Below are positions 37,830-49,695 of a DNA stretch of 64,000 nucleotides, piece by piece. How positions within the stretch are numbered: the stretch's first letter is position 1; each line of letters begins with the position of its first letter. The position numbers were made by a program, and so were the translations under genes. The notes beneath the pieces were generated by a model. That model ran no database searches. It saw only the letters and a list, made by a program, of their open reading frames with translations, and was not told where the DNA came from. This stretch comes from Caenorhabditis remanei (Eukaryota > Nematoda > Chromadorea > Rhabditida > Rhabditidae), in NCBI RefSeq assembly GCF_010183535.1, contig NC_071333.1:13142587-13206586 (forward strand), given 5' to 3'.

Positions 37830-40460
37830 TCACACAGCAGTCTCTCGGATTGGTAGAGATTTGTTAGGCACAATACTAACATGTTCCACATTTTCATTTA
37901 TATCAATGTCTATTCTTGTTTCCTTTTTCGCAGATTGACATCCTTGTTGATTTCGAGCTGGAAATATTTTGAAGTGAAAAGATCTAGAATTTAAAGTTAT
38001 TTGGTTTACCTTTTTGTTTTATCTCTTTTTTCAATTCTTTGTTTTCCTTATTCTGACGTTTTCGCTGTCTACGTTTTATCGAACAATCTTCCATTTTGTC
38101 TAAAAACTTTCTGAACATGCAAAGTGCAAAATAGCATCGACACCATCTGGAAATTTAACAATTAAACCGATATAAGCACTTGATACCCACTTGTAATACA
38201 TCCATGCCAACAATTTCATTTCTGATGGTTCTGGAAGTTTCTCATACAGTACGGTTGTTCTGAAAAAGTTGCAGGTTGATTGTTGCTATCACTATTCTTG
38301 TTCATTACACAGTAGCTCCTCCATAAGTTTTCTTCACACTGATTTTGAATTCTCTCGTTCCATTTAAATATCGGATCAACGTGCTTTGGAAATGTGGGTT
38401 TAGAGAGCAAAGTGCAAGCATTTGGAATGGTGAGATAACACAGTAGATGGTACGCCTAACGATATCCTATCTTTATGATGACCAAATTTTTTAAAACTCA
38501 CATCACGGTTTTGCAATCTTTCAGAAAAAAGAAATACTCAGCATTAGTACCCTCATTTGTGTAGTGTAGACGGATTTCGTATATGTCGCAGTAAAGGTTA
38601 AAGACCTGAAATATCGAAAAATTTTAATCATCATGTCTGAAGACAAGTAACCATATCAATTGTTAAAAACACGATTGAGACCAATAAAGTCAAACCAACT
38701 CCACCGTATCTTTGTTTTTCTCTCCTAAAAAGTGAATTGTGTGATATTCGCTAGTTGATCCCTTACAGTTGAATTCCTGCCCCTTCTCGGCGGATCATAT
38801 GGTACTGGTAGATCTTGTATGAACCGAACAACATGAAGCACTGAAAAAATGTGTACGGCTAAGCAGACAATCGACTTATGAACTCACAATGCAAAGGAAG
38901 TATGGGACCGAGTGTGTGAAGATCTGAGTGTACCACTCCAATCCCTTCATAAGGTCGACGATTTTGAGCTGGAAAAAACCGATTAATACTTCAAGCAACC
39001 CGAATAATACTCTTTGAAAAATCGGATTCAATAAGACAAAGCATTTGGTTTGGTAATTTCGCATTTCTTCATTCTTTGCCATTGCAATCCAAGAAATACA
39101 AAAAATAAAGAGAACATCACAGAGAGCGAACTGCAAATCTGAGCTTTTGATTTGAAATGTCTCAAATTCAACTCACATTAACAATAATCACATAGAAAGT
39201 TCTCAGGTTGAAATTGGACAACTCGATCCCGAACAGTTTCGGGTGAGTTCTGCGATAGTAAACCAAAAGAAGAAGGGCGATTGTGCAATTCACGAGATTG
39301 AAGCAAAATAAGGGAAGATAATTGAAGCAGTACAAATAGAAAATACAAACAAATTTGGTTGTTCCCAATTCTGAATGTGGTATGTCATCAAACACCAACA
39401 ACCTGTAAACACTCGCCTTCTTCAAATTCAGCATATCCAAATGTCCAGTAAAATACAGTGAAAATGGTTGAGAACATTTGCATTAAAATATTCTCAATCA
39501 GAGCGTAGCACACCAATGTCGTCTCAATTTTTCGAACATGTTTCATACATGCAGTTCGGAATATGACGTATGAGCTAATTGTAGTTATAACAAATGCAAT
39601 TGGCAAGATAATTCCCAAACAGATGAAATGTAGCCTCTCGTCAACTTTATAGGCAATGAGTACAGTTTGGAACAAGACTTTGTTGATCTGTAAATGAAAT
39701 CGACATATAAAGAGCCGGTGTTCAATAGGTCACACCTTAAGTGTTATATTCTGTGAACCTCACAGTACACAGCAGTTATCTGAGTAACCCCACCTTTCAC
39801 AACTGAACGTTAAATTATAAGTGATAATTTTCTGTCCATCATTAAATTATCTATTCACTATTTTAACCTTGTGTTGCTGTCAAAGGGCCAGACATGATTG
39901 TTAAATTATCACTAATAAAAAAAGTTTTAATGTGAAACACTTTTTACTGTGGAATATCTTGTACCATAAAACTTGTAATAGAGGCGCACGCGCTAACAAA
40001 AGTTTGGAGCAGTTTCTTTCCGCTGTCTTTAAAATAATAATAAAGTTTTTAGCTGAAGATTTTTTTGAATATTAAGACATACTTTATCAGTTTGCAGCTT
40101 TTTGATAATTCCTTTGGGAACTGAGATATACGACTGCGAACAGGCACCGCTAGGTGCCCCTCTATTGCAAGTTTTACGATGTACATTTAGCTCAATTAAA
40201 CTTTTTGTAGGTAAAAGTATAAACACCAACTGGATTTAAGATTTGTTCCAATTTTACAACATTGTTATTATGTGCTAAGTTACTAATAATGTCCTGAACA
40301 CTGTATAGGGTTTCGTCAGTTTTCAAAAACCCAAATTAAGAATAAAAATAGAAGAGAAATGTATTTAGTCATATGCCTTATCACTTACCAAATTCAAGTT
40401 CATATCAAACTTGTAGGTGGAATAGAAGACAGGAGGTGAAGGGAACGGATAGTTCAACAT
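37830..40460 (-). CDS. seven-transmembrane receptor, chemoreceptor-like
   Basis: Twelve coding exons on the minus strand: 40389-40460, 39417-39687, 39177-39370, 39011-39130, 38888-38968, 38767-38840, 38652-38724, 38507-38605, 38340-38455, 38191-38259, 38010-38146 and 37830-37957. The total is 477 residues in a continuous frame. Seven hydrophobic segments can be counted. TM1 starts about residue 43 and TM2 follows a KHVRKIETT loop. TM7 contains a LLCYLTIPNACTLL stretch that takes the place of NPxxY. A long cytoplasmic tail of about 130 residues is rich in Lys, Arg and Gln. The layout fits nematode serpentine chemoreceptors (SRA/SRAB-like), but the tail is longer than usual and I cannot assign a family. 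The intron between exons 2 and 3 must be GC-AG to keep the frame (see findings). The 5' leader from an acceptor near 40504 contains short upstream ATG frames. The boundaries of exons 8-10 are the least certain. Confidence 0.75.
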
Positions 40461-42068
40461 ATTCACATAATGAGTCGACTACCCATACGTAGACATACCA
40501 ATTCCTGAAATAAACGTGTTCGAAAATGCTCTGAGACAAAGAAAGCGATGCTGTTCTGAGAAGAGACTCCGCCCCAAGATGGCGTTGACGAAGGCGGGAC
40601 CTTCAGCTCTGCCACAAGGAAATGGATGGGTGGTGACGACAAAGGGTCGAAAATCATTATGGAAAAAAAAATGGAGAAGATTATGATATGAATGCGTAGG
40701 TGAAGGTACAAAAAATTATGGTGCTAGAATGTAGTGAATGGAATATTGGATGGGATTTTTTCAGAGTGATTGAAAAAAATGGTATGTATTACCATCGACT
40801 CTCAAAATTTATAATGTTCAACAAAATAATGCAAATATGCAGCGCGCACCTGCATGTGAGCCGAAAAATGTTAAAAATGAAGTTTCCGATGTGAAAGAAG
40901 CTGCGTTTTCTCATCTGACGACCGCCGCTTATGGAAACGGTTGCTACGAAAGAACCATCGGAAAAATCGTAAAATACATAAATTCTCATGCACTGCACGT
41001 AGACTAACGAAGTGGCCATAAAGTTGGAAGAGATGTTTTAAGTGTCTTTTTTGTTCTCTTTTTTTGTACATGCTCAATATCTGAATCTGAATCTTGAGCT
41101 TAAGGGGAATATTTCAAGAAAATGATTGCTGGGAAACTGGAAAACTTGTCGCCCACTCAACTGAAAAAATACCGAGTGTCGGCGGTTTCTAATTCCATCT
41201 CAATTTAGACTGCACATTAGAAGAACAGAAAAAAGTTAAGAGCTTTCCTACCCTCTACATTTCTGCGCATTTCGATGCCGACGAAGAGTTTCAAATTGAA
41301 TGAGACGAATCGAAAAAAAGAACGGCTTCTAGTCATTCACTAATGGATAAAAAACCGAGTGACGAAAAGGACGAAGTGGAGTTCTAAAGAATTTTAAAGT
41401 GCTTTGAATGAGTTCATTAGAAGCTAGAAAACAGAAGAATAAAGACTACGGTATTAATGTTGTAGCATAAACGACAATTGGTGAGGAATTGACAGAGATA
41501 TACAAACTCTTAAAATTTATGTGTTCTAAAGTACAATGAATCAAAATTTGTATAACTACATTCTCACCATGAATTACATTCTCACTATGAATTCCTATTG
41601 AAAATATTAACGCGACCTTTGCAGTTTGGCTCCCAGAAGGTTATTCTTAGCAAAAAAATAACAGCTTGAGTACATTAATATTGTCAGCATTCCAATTTCC
41701 TTTTATTCTGGCCAAAGAATCAATCAACTGTCACAGAGTACTCTTTCTTTAAGAAAAATTGACTTTCTGCAAATGTTTATAAAGAAAGGGTGTTGCGATC
41801 TGAAAGTGTTAATGCAAAAATGTTTTTTTAGCAATTCACAAGTTCAGAAATCTTTCTTTACTGCTTAGAACCCCATTTGTTTGTTTATACTGTTTTTTGT
41901 TCTTTATATCTGGACGACGGATAAACATGTCAGCCAGATCTGAAGAGAAGTGTGTTTGATTTGATGCGCGCAGATCAATTAACCAAACATTATCCGCCAA
42001 AGCACTTTATTTTCTATCAGATCAATCGAACCCGGTCGATTTTATCATCATATCACTGAATTATTCAA
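40461..42068. other. divergent intergenic region, GPCR gene / F-box gene
   Basis: About 1.6 kb between the start of the minus-strand receptor gene and the start of the plus-strand F-box gene. It should hold both promoters. It is AT-rich with T and A runs. No further coding exon was recognised. Confidence 0.55.
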
Positions 42069-45000
42069 ATGCCGCTTGATAAAGAAGCTATAGAGTTTGG
42101 TTAGTTTTTTATGAACCATGGTTTTAAAATATAAACTTTGGATTATTTGATTACAGAAGTGGCACAGTCATCATTATTAAGACGGAGACTTGAGCAAGGA
42201 GAGCTATTGAGCTCAAACCCTCTTGATAAAAAGTATCGGAGGTAAAGTGTTTCATTTTCCTACTATTCTTTTGTCTTGGAAATAAGAAAAAACTCAAAAA
42301 TTGCTGGTTGTAAAAATAAGGAGATGTCTTTCTTTTCACTTTGGTACCACAATTTTCATGTTACATTCTCCTAAAAATACATGTTATTTTTTTCAGGATT
42401 CTTTTTTTAGTTCCATTGGATCAAAATTATTTTCTGTGTTTTTGTTAAGGGAATTGTGATTTGGTCCTTGTTTGTGAAATTTTTTTGAGATTAGTAGACC
42501 ATTTTATTTGAAAAAAGGAAAAAAAAACAAGACACATTTCTGGTAACATACCAAAAATGATAATGTATAATTTTTCAGCACATTCACTCTTCTTGGCTCC
42601 TCAATGACATCTCTGCAAAAATCATATCTGGAAATTCCTGATGGAAGGGTATTTCTCCGCCGGAAAACATCGAGCAGTGGTCGGCACCATCATTCAGCAA
42701 TATACTTTTACGAGGTATTCTAAATTTTTCTTGTTCGGAGCTCTCCGGCGACTTTCTTCCGAACTTTACTACCTCTTCCTCTGACTGGTCGGACCATAAA
42801 TCCCGAATAAAAACCGATTGGAGAAAAAGAGAAGTGGCGCCCTGGCGTCTGGGGAGTCAATGAGACAAAAAGATGTTCGTCGCCACGACTTGTCACTTCG
42901 CGGTAACACCGACACTAAGCGTAGGAGAGTGACCAACTGGCCTCGAATGTGCAAGAGATAGTGAAAGAAACCTCCTCGACAGGATATCACAATTGCACAA
43001 ACGATGTATCTATGTACTTTAAAATATCCTGCGTCAACGAGAAGAACCACACTTTTTCTTGACGTACTACCTCAAAGGTCCAATTTCATTTTTTTCTCTC
43101 TCAAAACTCGGACATTTTCATGAATTGATGAGTTTACACGATACATACACGTGTGATAATGACCACACATGCTCCAATCATTTATCGCCGCAATCATTAC
43201 ACCTTTCTCGTCTTCAATTTCATCAATTTCTTGCGTCTTGATATCAATTTCTCAGTGGAAAAGATTGCAAAACTCTTCATCTCACCAGGCGATGACGAAT
43301 AGTGATACCAACATGCGTTGTCCGAGCAAATCGGTACCATTAAAGTTTTCGATTGGCACATGGAGCAAATGTTTAGAATTAAACTCATTTTCACACACTT
43401 TTTTTCGATTCAACCTACCTGACTCAGCTTTTTGACGCGTCCTCGTCGTTTTTTTTGCAATTTTCCCGCGCTTCTTATTACGCCCGGTAGTTTTTCTCTC
43501 TTTCTATTTCTCTTTAATACACTTGAGATTTTCATCATCTCTTTTATTTGATCTCCCTCAATTTTTGTCCTGCTCAAACTAAACTTTTTGACCTCTATAC
43601 TTCTCTAGCAGTTTATTTTTCAGTTGTGTAGTTCTAACGGGTCAATAAATTATCGATGTTGGATCTTTTTCGATCATCAAAAGGAGAACCGAAAGCCGTA
43701 AGAATTCTTTCTATTTTAAGCTTACTTGCATTTTTTCTTTTCTCATTATACGGGTTTTTCAAAGTAGACGTATGCTAATTTTTGTCGGTTTTGCGACGAA
43801 AATGCACAAAATCCCATCAAGACTCTACTGGCGCCGCTGAATAGCTTGATTTAGTCAGAGGACAAACCTTTCTTTTTTGTATGTTCTCATTAAGGGAACA
43901 TCTAAAGTAGCATGATCAGAAAAAGTTAACGAAGCCAAAAGCAACTATTTTCAGAACTACAACCAGCACATGATTGTTTCCGGTAGAAAGGGAAAAATAG
44001 AAAAACCCTGCTAGTAAAAAAAACAAAATGATATATAATAATACTGAATTGTTTTAAAATGGTTGCAAACAACAATTTTCCGACAAAATAATTGATTTTT
44101 TTTAAAAAAATAATCATTTTGGTCTGGCAGACTATTTTAACTTAAAAATAAGATATCTTTGTTTTTTTTTCATCGTACTCTAAATTTTTCAAAAAATGCC
44201 CACCTTAGTTTTTGATGTTCAAAAGTAAGGATCTACATTTATAAAGTTTTTGAAAAATTCAAATCGGTGATATGTCAAACAAGCGATGAGTTTCTCAATA
44301 ATATTCAAAAAAAATTCCAAAAAATGTGAAGTTATCAAAAAATGAACTAGTTTGAGAAATTTAAAATTGTTTGGCTTTATTTTCTATTTTCAGAATGAAG
44401 GTCACGCATCAACCTCATCCAATACATGGCTGGCCAAAAAGAAACATTTTCGAGACACAGAAGAATGGAAAGTCAAGAAAACAAGGATCCTGAACAAGCT
44501 GCGAGCCCTCTCCAAAATCAACCTGGCACTTGTCTTGTCCCGAATGCCGGTATGTTTGTTTTTCATATCCCTCTGTCTGAACATTAGTTGTATACTACAA
44601 ACCGCTTAGTTTACTATCGATGGAATCTGGATCGTTAAAATATCCGTCGTCAACGTTTCGAAAACCACATTCATTTGCTTTTAAAACATCTGCTCGCAAA
44701 GTTGAACGGAAAAAAATAAACGCAATTTCTCATCTATCCAACCATTTTTTTTCTTCCTTCCGTCTTTCACGACTGCTATCTGCAGTAAGATTTTAAAGTC
44801 GATGTCTTCCTTCTTCCGAACTTGAAGCATTTAATTGAGCCGTTTTTCGCCTTCGCATTCATTTTTATCTAACTAATGAGAGACTCCCAACTATTTTGTG
44901 CCAACCACGCATATCATGTTCAATATTCCAATAGTGGTACTGGAAGCACTCGGATCCGTCGCAACAAAGTAAGTTTTTTGATCTTCCAGTTTTTTGTTCT

Positions 45001-48000
45001 TTTTTCGATTAAAATTAGTTTTGACGCACACATGACATTTTGAATTTTGTTTTTGAGATTAAGTATTCAGTAAAGTTGAGGACAATAGGCTCAGCTGACT
45101 TCTAATAAATTATGAATATTATCTAAGTGTTGGGTATTATGAGTTCAAATTCGAAAAGTTAGTGTGGCTCGGGGCAGGAAATGTCAAAAACTTTGAAAAA
45201 TTTCAATATGGAAAAAATGGAAGGGTTCAGTAACTAGTTAAAAGGAAAGAACTGTGAGAACTGATGACTTGACCGAATTGAATCATCCAAGGTTTAAATG
45301 ACTGTTCTTCAGTTTAACAGTTCTCCTATAACAACATTTTTATTGGTCCCTTGACGGCTTGACTTTTCAAGAATATCATCTGTATGATGTACGTGCCACA
45401 TCTTGGTTGGATGGGGGCCTACATCCCAGAGGCAGCTGACGTTGATCGCATTTTTCGCAAAATGACAGCATATTTGCCGCATGTGATCTGCGGCAAATGC
45501 CGTAGGGCCACAAGCAAAAAGTATCTCTTCCGTGGCACCTTCGACACACATACACACAAAACAGAAAAGAGACGCACACAATTATAAACCGAGACTTCGG
45601 ATTTTGCTTTTTGCTCCGTTTCTTTTCTCACTTGCTTTCAATATTTTGTGTTTATCTATCTCGTTATCACTAATCAACTAGCACAATCGATTTGTTTTTC
45701 GAGAAATTTTCAAGTGCTTGGTGGAGATTTTTACAAAATTCAAATCTTCATCCGTCATCCGTCTCAATTTACTTTTGATACAAAATTAGCAAATCTTCAG
45801 AGTCTTGGGAAATGACTGCCATTTACGATATGACACGTCGTGTCACCATGCACGACGTGAACTCTGACGTGAACTATGATGACATGGATGCAGATGTTCA
45901 AGACTTTTTCACTGATAGTAATCAACCGTACTACCATGAAAGAAACCAATATGTATGGTTTGCTGCAAAACTTTGTAGTTTATGAGATTATCTAAAAAAA
46001 ATCATGACACAACTAGATCGAATCATATTTCAAATCATTTAAATTTCAGACAATCGAAAAACTGCCGGACAAAGTGTTGCGAGATATCTTCCAGTACTTG
46101 TCACCAAAACAGGTTTGTGTCATATTAGTCGTATTCATCCAAAATTTCTTTCCAGATAAACCAAGTTGGTCTGGTTTGCAAACGATGGAGAGTTATATCG
46201 CAGAATCCTTTGCTTTGGAAGTTTGTATCGTTTCGACCGAACTATGGAGGGATTCAGGTACCGAAAATTGTCAAAATTCATTTTCTGAAAAAATTATAAT
46301 TTAGGTAAATCCACAATGCATCGACTTCTTCATTCAGTTAATCGGAACCAGATTTTCTGAATTGAGAATTGTTGAGTTGGCTACAGATCTTATCACTCCA
46401 AATGTTCTCTACGAGCTGGCCAATAAGGCACCAAAGCTTCAGTACCTGACTCTAGGTAATCTAAACTGTTTCACTCAATTATTCCAACTCTTTTGTTTCA
46501 GATTTCTCCACTGCCATGCAACTTCACGACTTCACCGACCTTCAAAGTTTTCCATCTCGTTTGAAGTCGTTGACTATTTGTCTTTCGGAGAACATTTTTC
46601 TGGAAGGATTCCTCAGAAAAGTGTACACTTTTATTTCATCCGTTGAAACGCTCCATATCATTGGTGAGCGTCTTTTCTTCTTCTTCGTTTTTCTATTTTC
46701 ACGCTTTGCTGTGCAAACATGTTGAGAAAAATGTGGAAGAGATAGGGGGAGAGAGGTGAGGACGGAGAGAGAAGGAAAAAGTAGGGCAGCCCGTGGGGAG
46801 TATGCAGTATGTGTAATACTTGTGAGAGAGTGAGAGTATCTGCCTTGATAGCTCAGTTGGGAGAGCGTTAGACTGAAGATCTAAAGGTCACCAGTTCGAT
46901 CCTGGTTCAGGGCATTCTTTTTTGTTCTTTTAAAATTGTATTAATAATAATAAAAGCAATTAATTCTCATACAATGGAAATAGTAATTTTTCAGGAACGT
47001 ATGAGAAAGTTGAAGATGAAGAAGAGGAAGTCTACGAGACGGTCAACATTTTCAAACTCAAGCAGTTTTTGCCAAATATGAGAGTTGTCAACTTGTGGGG
47101 AGTTCCATTTATCACTGATGAACATGTCGACGCAATTTCATCGAATTGTGCACACTTGGAATGCCTTTGTGTTAACTATTGCCCAAAAGTTACTGGCGCT
47201 TGCTTGAAATTAGTTCTTCAGCGATGTCGAAAGCTGAAAACCCTTTTCCTGGCTCACACGAGTAGGTTTTCCAATACAAAACCGCCTGAAATTTGTTTAA
47301 ATTCAGAACTCGACAACAACATCGTCAAAATGGTTGACTGGGAAAAAACTCGTATCGAAGAATTGGATATTAAAGGAACCGAACTCAACTCAGAAGCTCT
47401 TATCTCCATCCTCACTCGACTCCCCCATCTCCGTTGGTTGGACGCCAGTTGGTTGGAAAATATGACCGATCAAGTATTGGAAGCTTGGCAGAACTCGAAT
47501 GCGATGGGAAGCCTTCAGTTCTTGAACATGGACACATGTGATTCGATCAATGAGCAAGCGCTTGTTGACATGATCAAGAGACATGGTCATCAATTTCATG
47601 GACTTTGCCTTGGAGGACAACACAAGTTGCTTGAGTATTTCTGGATGAACATGATCCCACAATTGAGAAATATTAGGTACAAAAAACATTGGAAATGTAC
47701 ACTAAAGACATAGTAATCATATTTCAGAGTGATGGTAATGGGAATCGCGGAAGACTGTTGTCCAAAAGTTGTTGCCAAAATTCACGTAGATCAATTTATT
47801 GACTGCATTGCTCAAAACTGCCCACGGTTAACCCGTCTTGAAGTTAGATGGGATGATGAAACACTTAGATTCTCTGATAAATCAAGGTATAAACTACACA
47901 CTGCTTTCACAGTGACAAATAATTTTTATTTCAGCAAATTTATTGATGTTCTCCGCATGAAATGTCTTATGCTTCACTCGATTGTGCTCTCGGACGGACA

Positions 48001-48127
48001 GTATTATGAATTGGTGCGAAGTAACTTTGAGAGAGCTGATCGGATGTCGGTTGTTAGAACTACTGAAATGTGTCGGACTGGATTACTTCATTGTTCCAGA
48101 TATTTTAATCAACTTCTTTTCAATTGA
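42069..48127 (+). CDS. F-box / leucine-rich repeat protein with long N-terminal extension
   Basis: Fourteen coding exons: 42069-42099, 42157-42241, 42579-42714, 44394-44549, 44935-44968, 45801-45952, 46050-46112, 46156-46257, 46305-46455, 46502-46663, 46995-47261, 47307-47676, 47728-47886 and 47935-48127, giving 686 residues. Residues about 198-245 form an F-box (KLPDKVLRDIFQYLSPKQ...VCKRWR...NPLLW), the SKP1-binding module of SCF ubiquitin ligases. From about 254 to the end there are degenerate LRRs (for example LECLCVNYCPKVTGACL and LRWLDASWLENMTDQVLEAW), the likely substrate-binding part. An acidic insert (VEDEEEEV) lies between LRR exons. The first 190 residues show no domain I know and include a basic segment. 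Joining exons 1-5 to the F-box part rests on phase agreement, notably the 34-base exon 5; a second start at the ATG at 45812 is possible. A tRNA gene lies in the intron 46664-46994. A poly(A) signal lies at 48239-48244. Confidence 0.82.
45472..45498. repeat. perfect 10-bp hairpin in F-box gene intron
   Basis: ATTTGCCGCA (45472-45481) and its exact reverse complement (45489-45498) flank a seven-base loop. It lies in the 832-base intron between exons 5 and 6 of the F-box gene, within a locally GC-richer block that is open in several frames on both strands. Confidence 0.6.
46842..46914 (+). tRNA. tRNA-Phe (anticodon GAA)
   Basis: A 73-base sequence folds into a full cloverleaf. The acceptor arms are GCCTTGA/TCAGGGC with one G-U pair. 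The D arm is GCTC/GAGC and the anticodon stem TTAGA/TCTAA. The loop CTGAAGA has GAA at 46875-46877. The T arm is ACCAG/CTGGT with TTCGATC, and the discriminator is A. The internal promoter boxes are intact (GTTCGATCC at 46894-46902). A T run at 46918-46923 would terminate polymerase III. The gene lies in the same orientation inside the intron between exons 10 and 11 of the F-box gene. It looks functional; no CCA is encoded, as expected for a eukaryote. Confidence 0.97.
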
Positions 48128-48621
48128 ATAACTGTTTTTATAATTTTGAATTTTGAAATATAGCATTTTATAATTGAATCATTTCTATTTGCATTGATAG
48201 CCTATTCTTGAATTTTCTAATTCTGAGTTTATTTTAATAATAAAAGATTTACTTTGACCCTGGTTCCAGAATTAGCTGCATGTCAACTTGTAAGCATTTT
48301 TGGTCAAAAACAAATAAAGCATTTTTGCTCAAAAACAGTTCAGATCTCGTTTCAGAGTGTTAGATCGATGTTTTCCGATTTTTATGACAATGCTAATCTC
48401 AAGTCAACCTGTCTCCCTATAATCTATCTGGCCATTCTTTCCAAAATTCTTATTAAAAGCTGTTCGTTCCTGCGAAAACACAACTTTATATTTGAATCGT
48501 TTATTTTTGTACTGATCGGTCATATTTGTAATTTGTAACTTGAATTTTCAAGGTATTTTATAACAAAAGAAGGGTTACAATTTATTACAAATGATCTATA
48601 ATTGAAAAAGACATAAAATAT
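48128..48621. other. convergent 3' region of F-box and TTR-like genes
   Basis: Poly(A) signals are visible for both genes: AATAAA at 48239-48244 for the plus-strand F-box gene and TTTATT at 48581-48586 (AATAAA on minus) for the transthyretin-like gene. A 94-codon plus-strand frame at 48254-48538 has no recognisable content and is not called. Confidence 0.6.
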
Positions 48622-49145
48622 TTAGTGGATGCAATCACGGCTCTCTCCTGGGTAAGATCCAGCGAGTTGAATAACTCCAGCGTCGTAAACCTTCTTTGGA
48701 ATCTTTCCAGATGAAGTGTAAGAGTCTGGGATCTTGATTCCGAACTTTCTTTGGCAGGGCTTGATTCCGTCGTTGCAGTCGTGGTAAATGTTGAGCTTGA
48801 CATCAATTGGGGTGTATTCCTTGGTCCATCCGGCGAGGTGGAAGTCTCCGTTGCTGTCGGTGGTTCCAGACTCGAGGAGATCATCGGAATCCACTGAAAC
48901 GAAATAAGCGATTTTGATTTTTTGAAAACGTTAGATTAACTTACAAGTATCTTTGTCCCAAAGCTTAACCAAAACTCCTGCAGCTGGTCGTCCGTCACAA
49001 ATCAACTTTCCTCGGACCTAGAATATAGCAGTTTTAAAAATAACCAGTCTCTTTGAAAACTCACAGCAGAAGATTGGTCACGACCGAACATTTCGATGGA
49101 AGCAGCCATTCCGAAGAGGGCAAGAATCAAGACTGTGGAACGCAT
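48622..49145 (-). CDS. transthyretin-like (TTR) secreted protein
   Basis: Three coding exons on the minus strand: 49065-49145, 48945-49017 and 48622-48893, giving 141 residues. A TTTATTTTCAG acceptor ends two bases before the ATG, a strong trans-splice site that fixes the start. Residues 1 to about 16 are a signal peptide. The rest matches the nematode transthyretin-related family: VRGKLICDGRPAAGVLVKLWDKD opens the first beta-sheet, SGTTDSNGDFHLAG follows, then a cysteine-containing HDCNDGIKPCQ loop. Members are small secreted beta-sandwich proteins; some act in engulfment or neuroprotection, most are unassigned. The third exon is rich in C at third positions compared with its neighbours, which suggests high expression. 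I cannot say which ttr gene this is. Confidence 0.95.
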
Positions 49146-49695
49146 CTCTGAAAATAAACGTTTGGTGAAATGTTCATGAGAAACAAGTTCGAAAAACCAG
49201 GAATGAAAGAGCTCTGGAAGAAACCGAGGTCTCTGCCGATTACACTAAACGAGGAAGAATGAGAAAGAAGACTGGGAAGAGGCGTCTTCTTCTTCTGCCT
49301 GCCAGTGTTTTCAATGTTCTTTTTATGAGGGCCACGGTGTATTATGGCCGGGATCCCGAGGGCAGCTGCTCCTCACAATAGACGAAGAAAACAGAGAGAA
49401 GATGAGTCAGAACCAAGGAATCAATGCATAAAACATCATGAGTCAGCTGAAAAACTCGTGAAACTATTCTTCTTGGTTGAGATTCTGAAGAACTTTGAGT
49501 TATTGTGTAAGGATTCGTCACTGTGAAAAAAAACAACAATAATGAGTCACACACGCACTTGAAAGACAATAAATGCACATCGGCTTCTATCACACACATT
49601 CCACAGCTCTTATGTGTTTTTACAACAAGAATTTCAATTTTTCGACAGGTTCATTAGATTATGAGATGATATTTCGCATATACAATGTCAACAAT
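49146..49695. other. intergenic region between Clc-like gene and TTR-like gene
   Basis: About 550 bases between two minus-strand genes, too long for a typical Caenorhabditis operon spacer of roughly 100 bases. It probably contains the promoter of the TTR-like gene. No coding exon is seen. Confidence 0.55.

Noticed and set aside
38305..38460. Alternative end of the receptor gene using the GTGAGT donor at 38501 and a stop at 38305
   Set aside because: It leaves three further downstream exons with perfect phases unused, and the frame through GCG TAC CAT continues coherently into the tail; the GTGATG donor is preferred.
44880..44968. Longer reading of F-box exon 5 starting near 44886
   Set aside because: It gives a phase that runs into a stop in exon 6; the 34-base exon from 44935 is the only one that keeps the frame.
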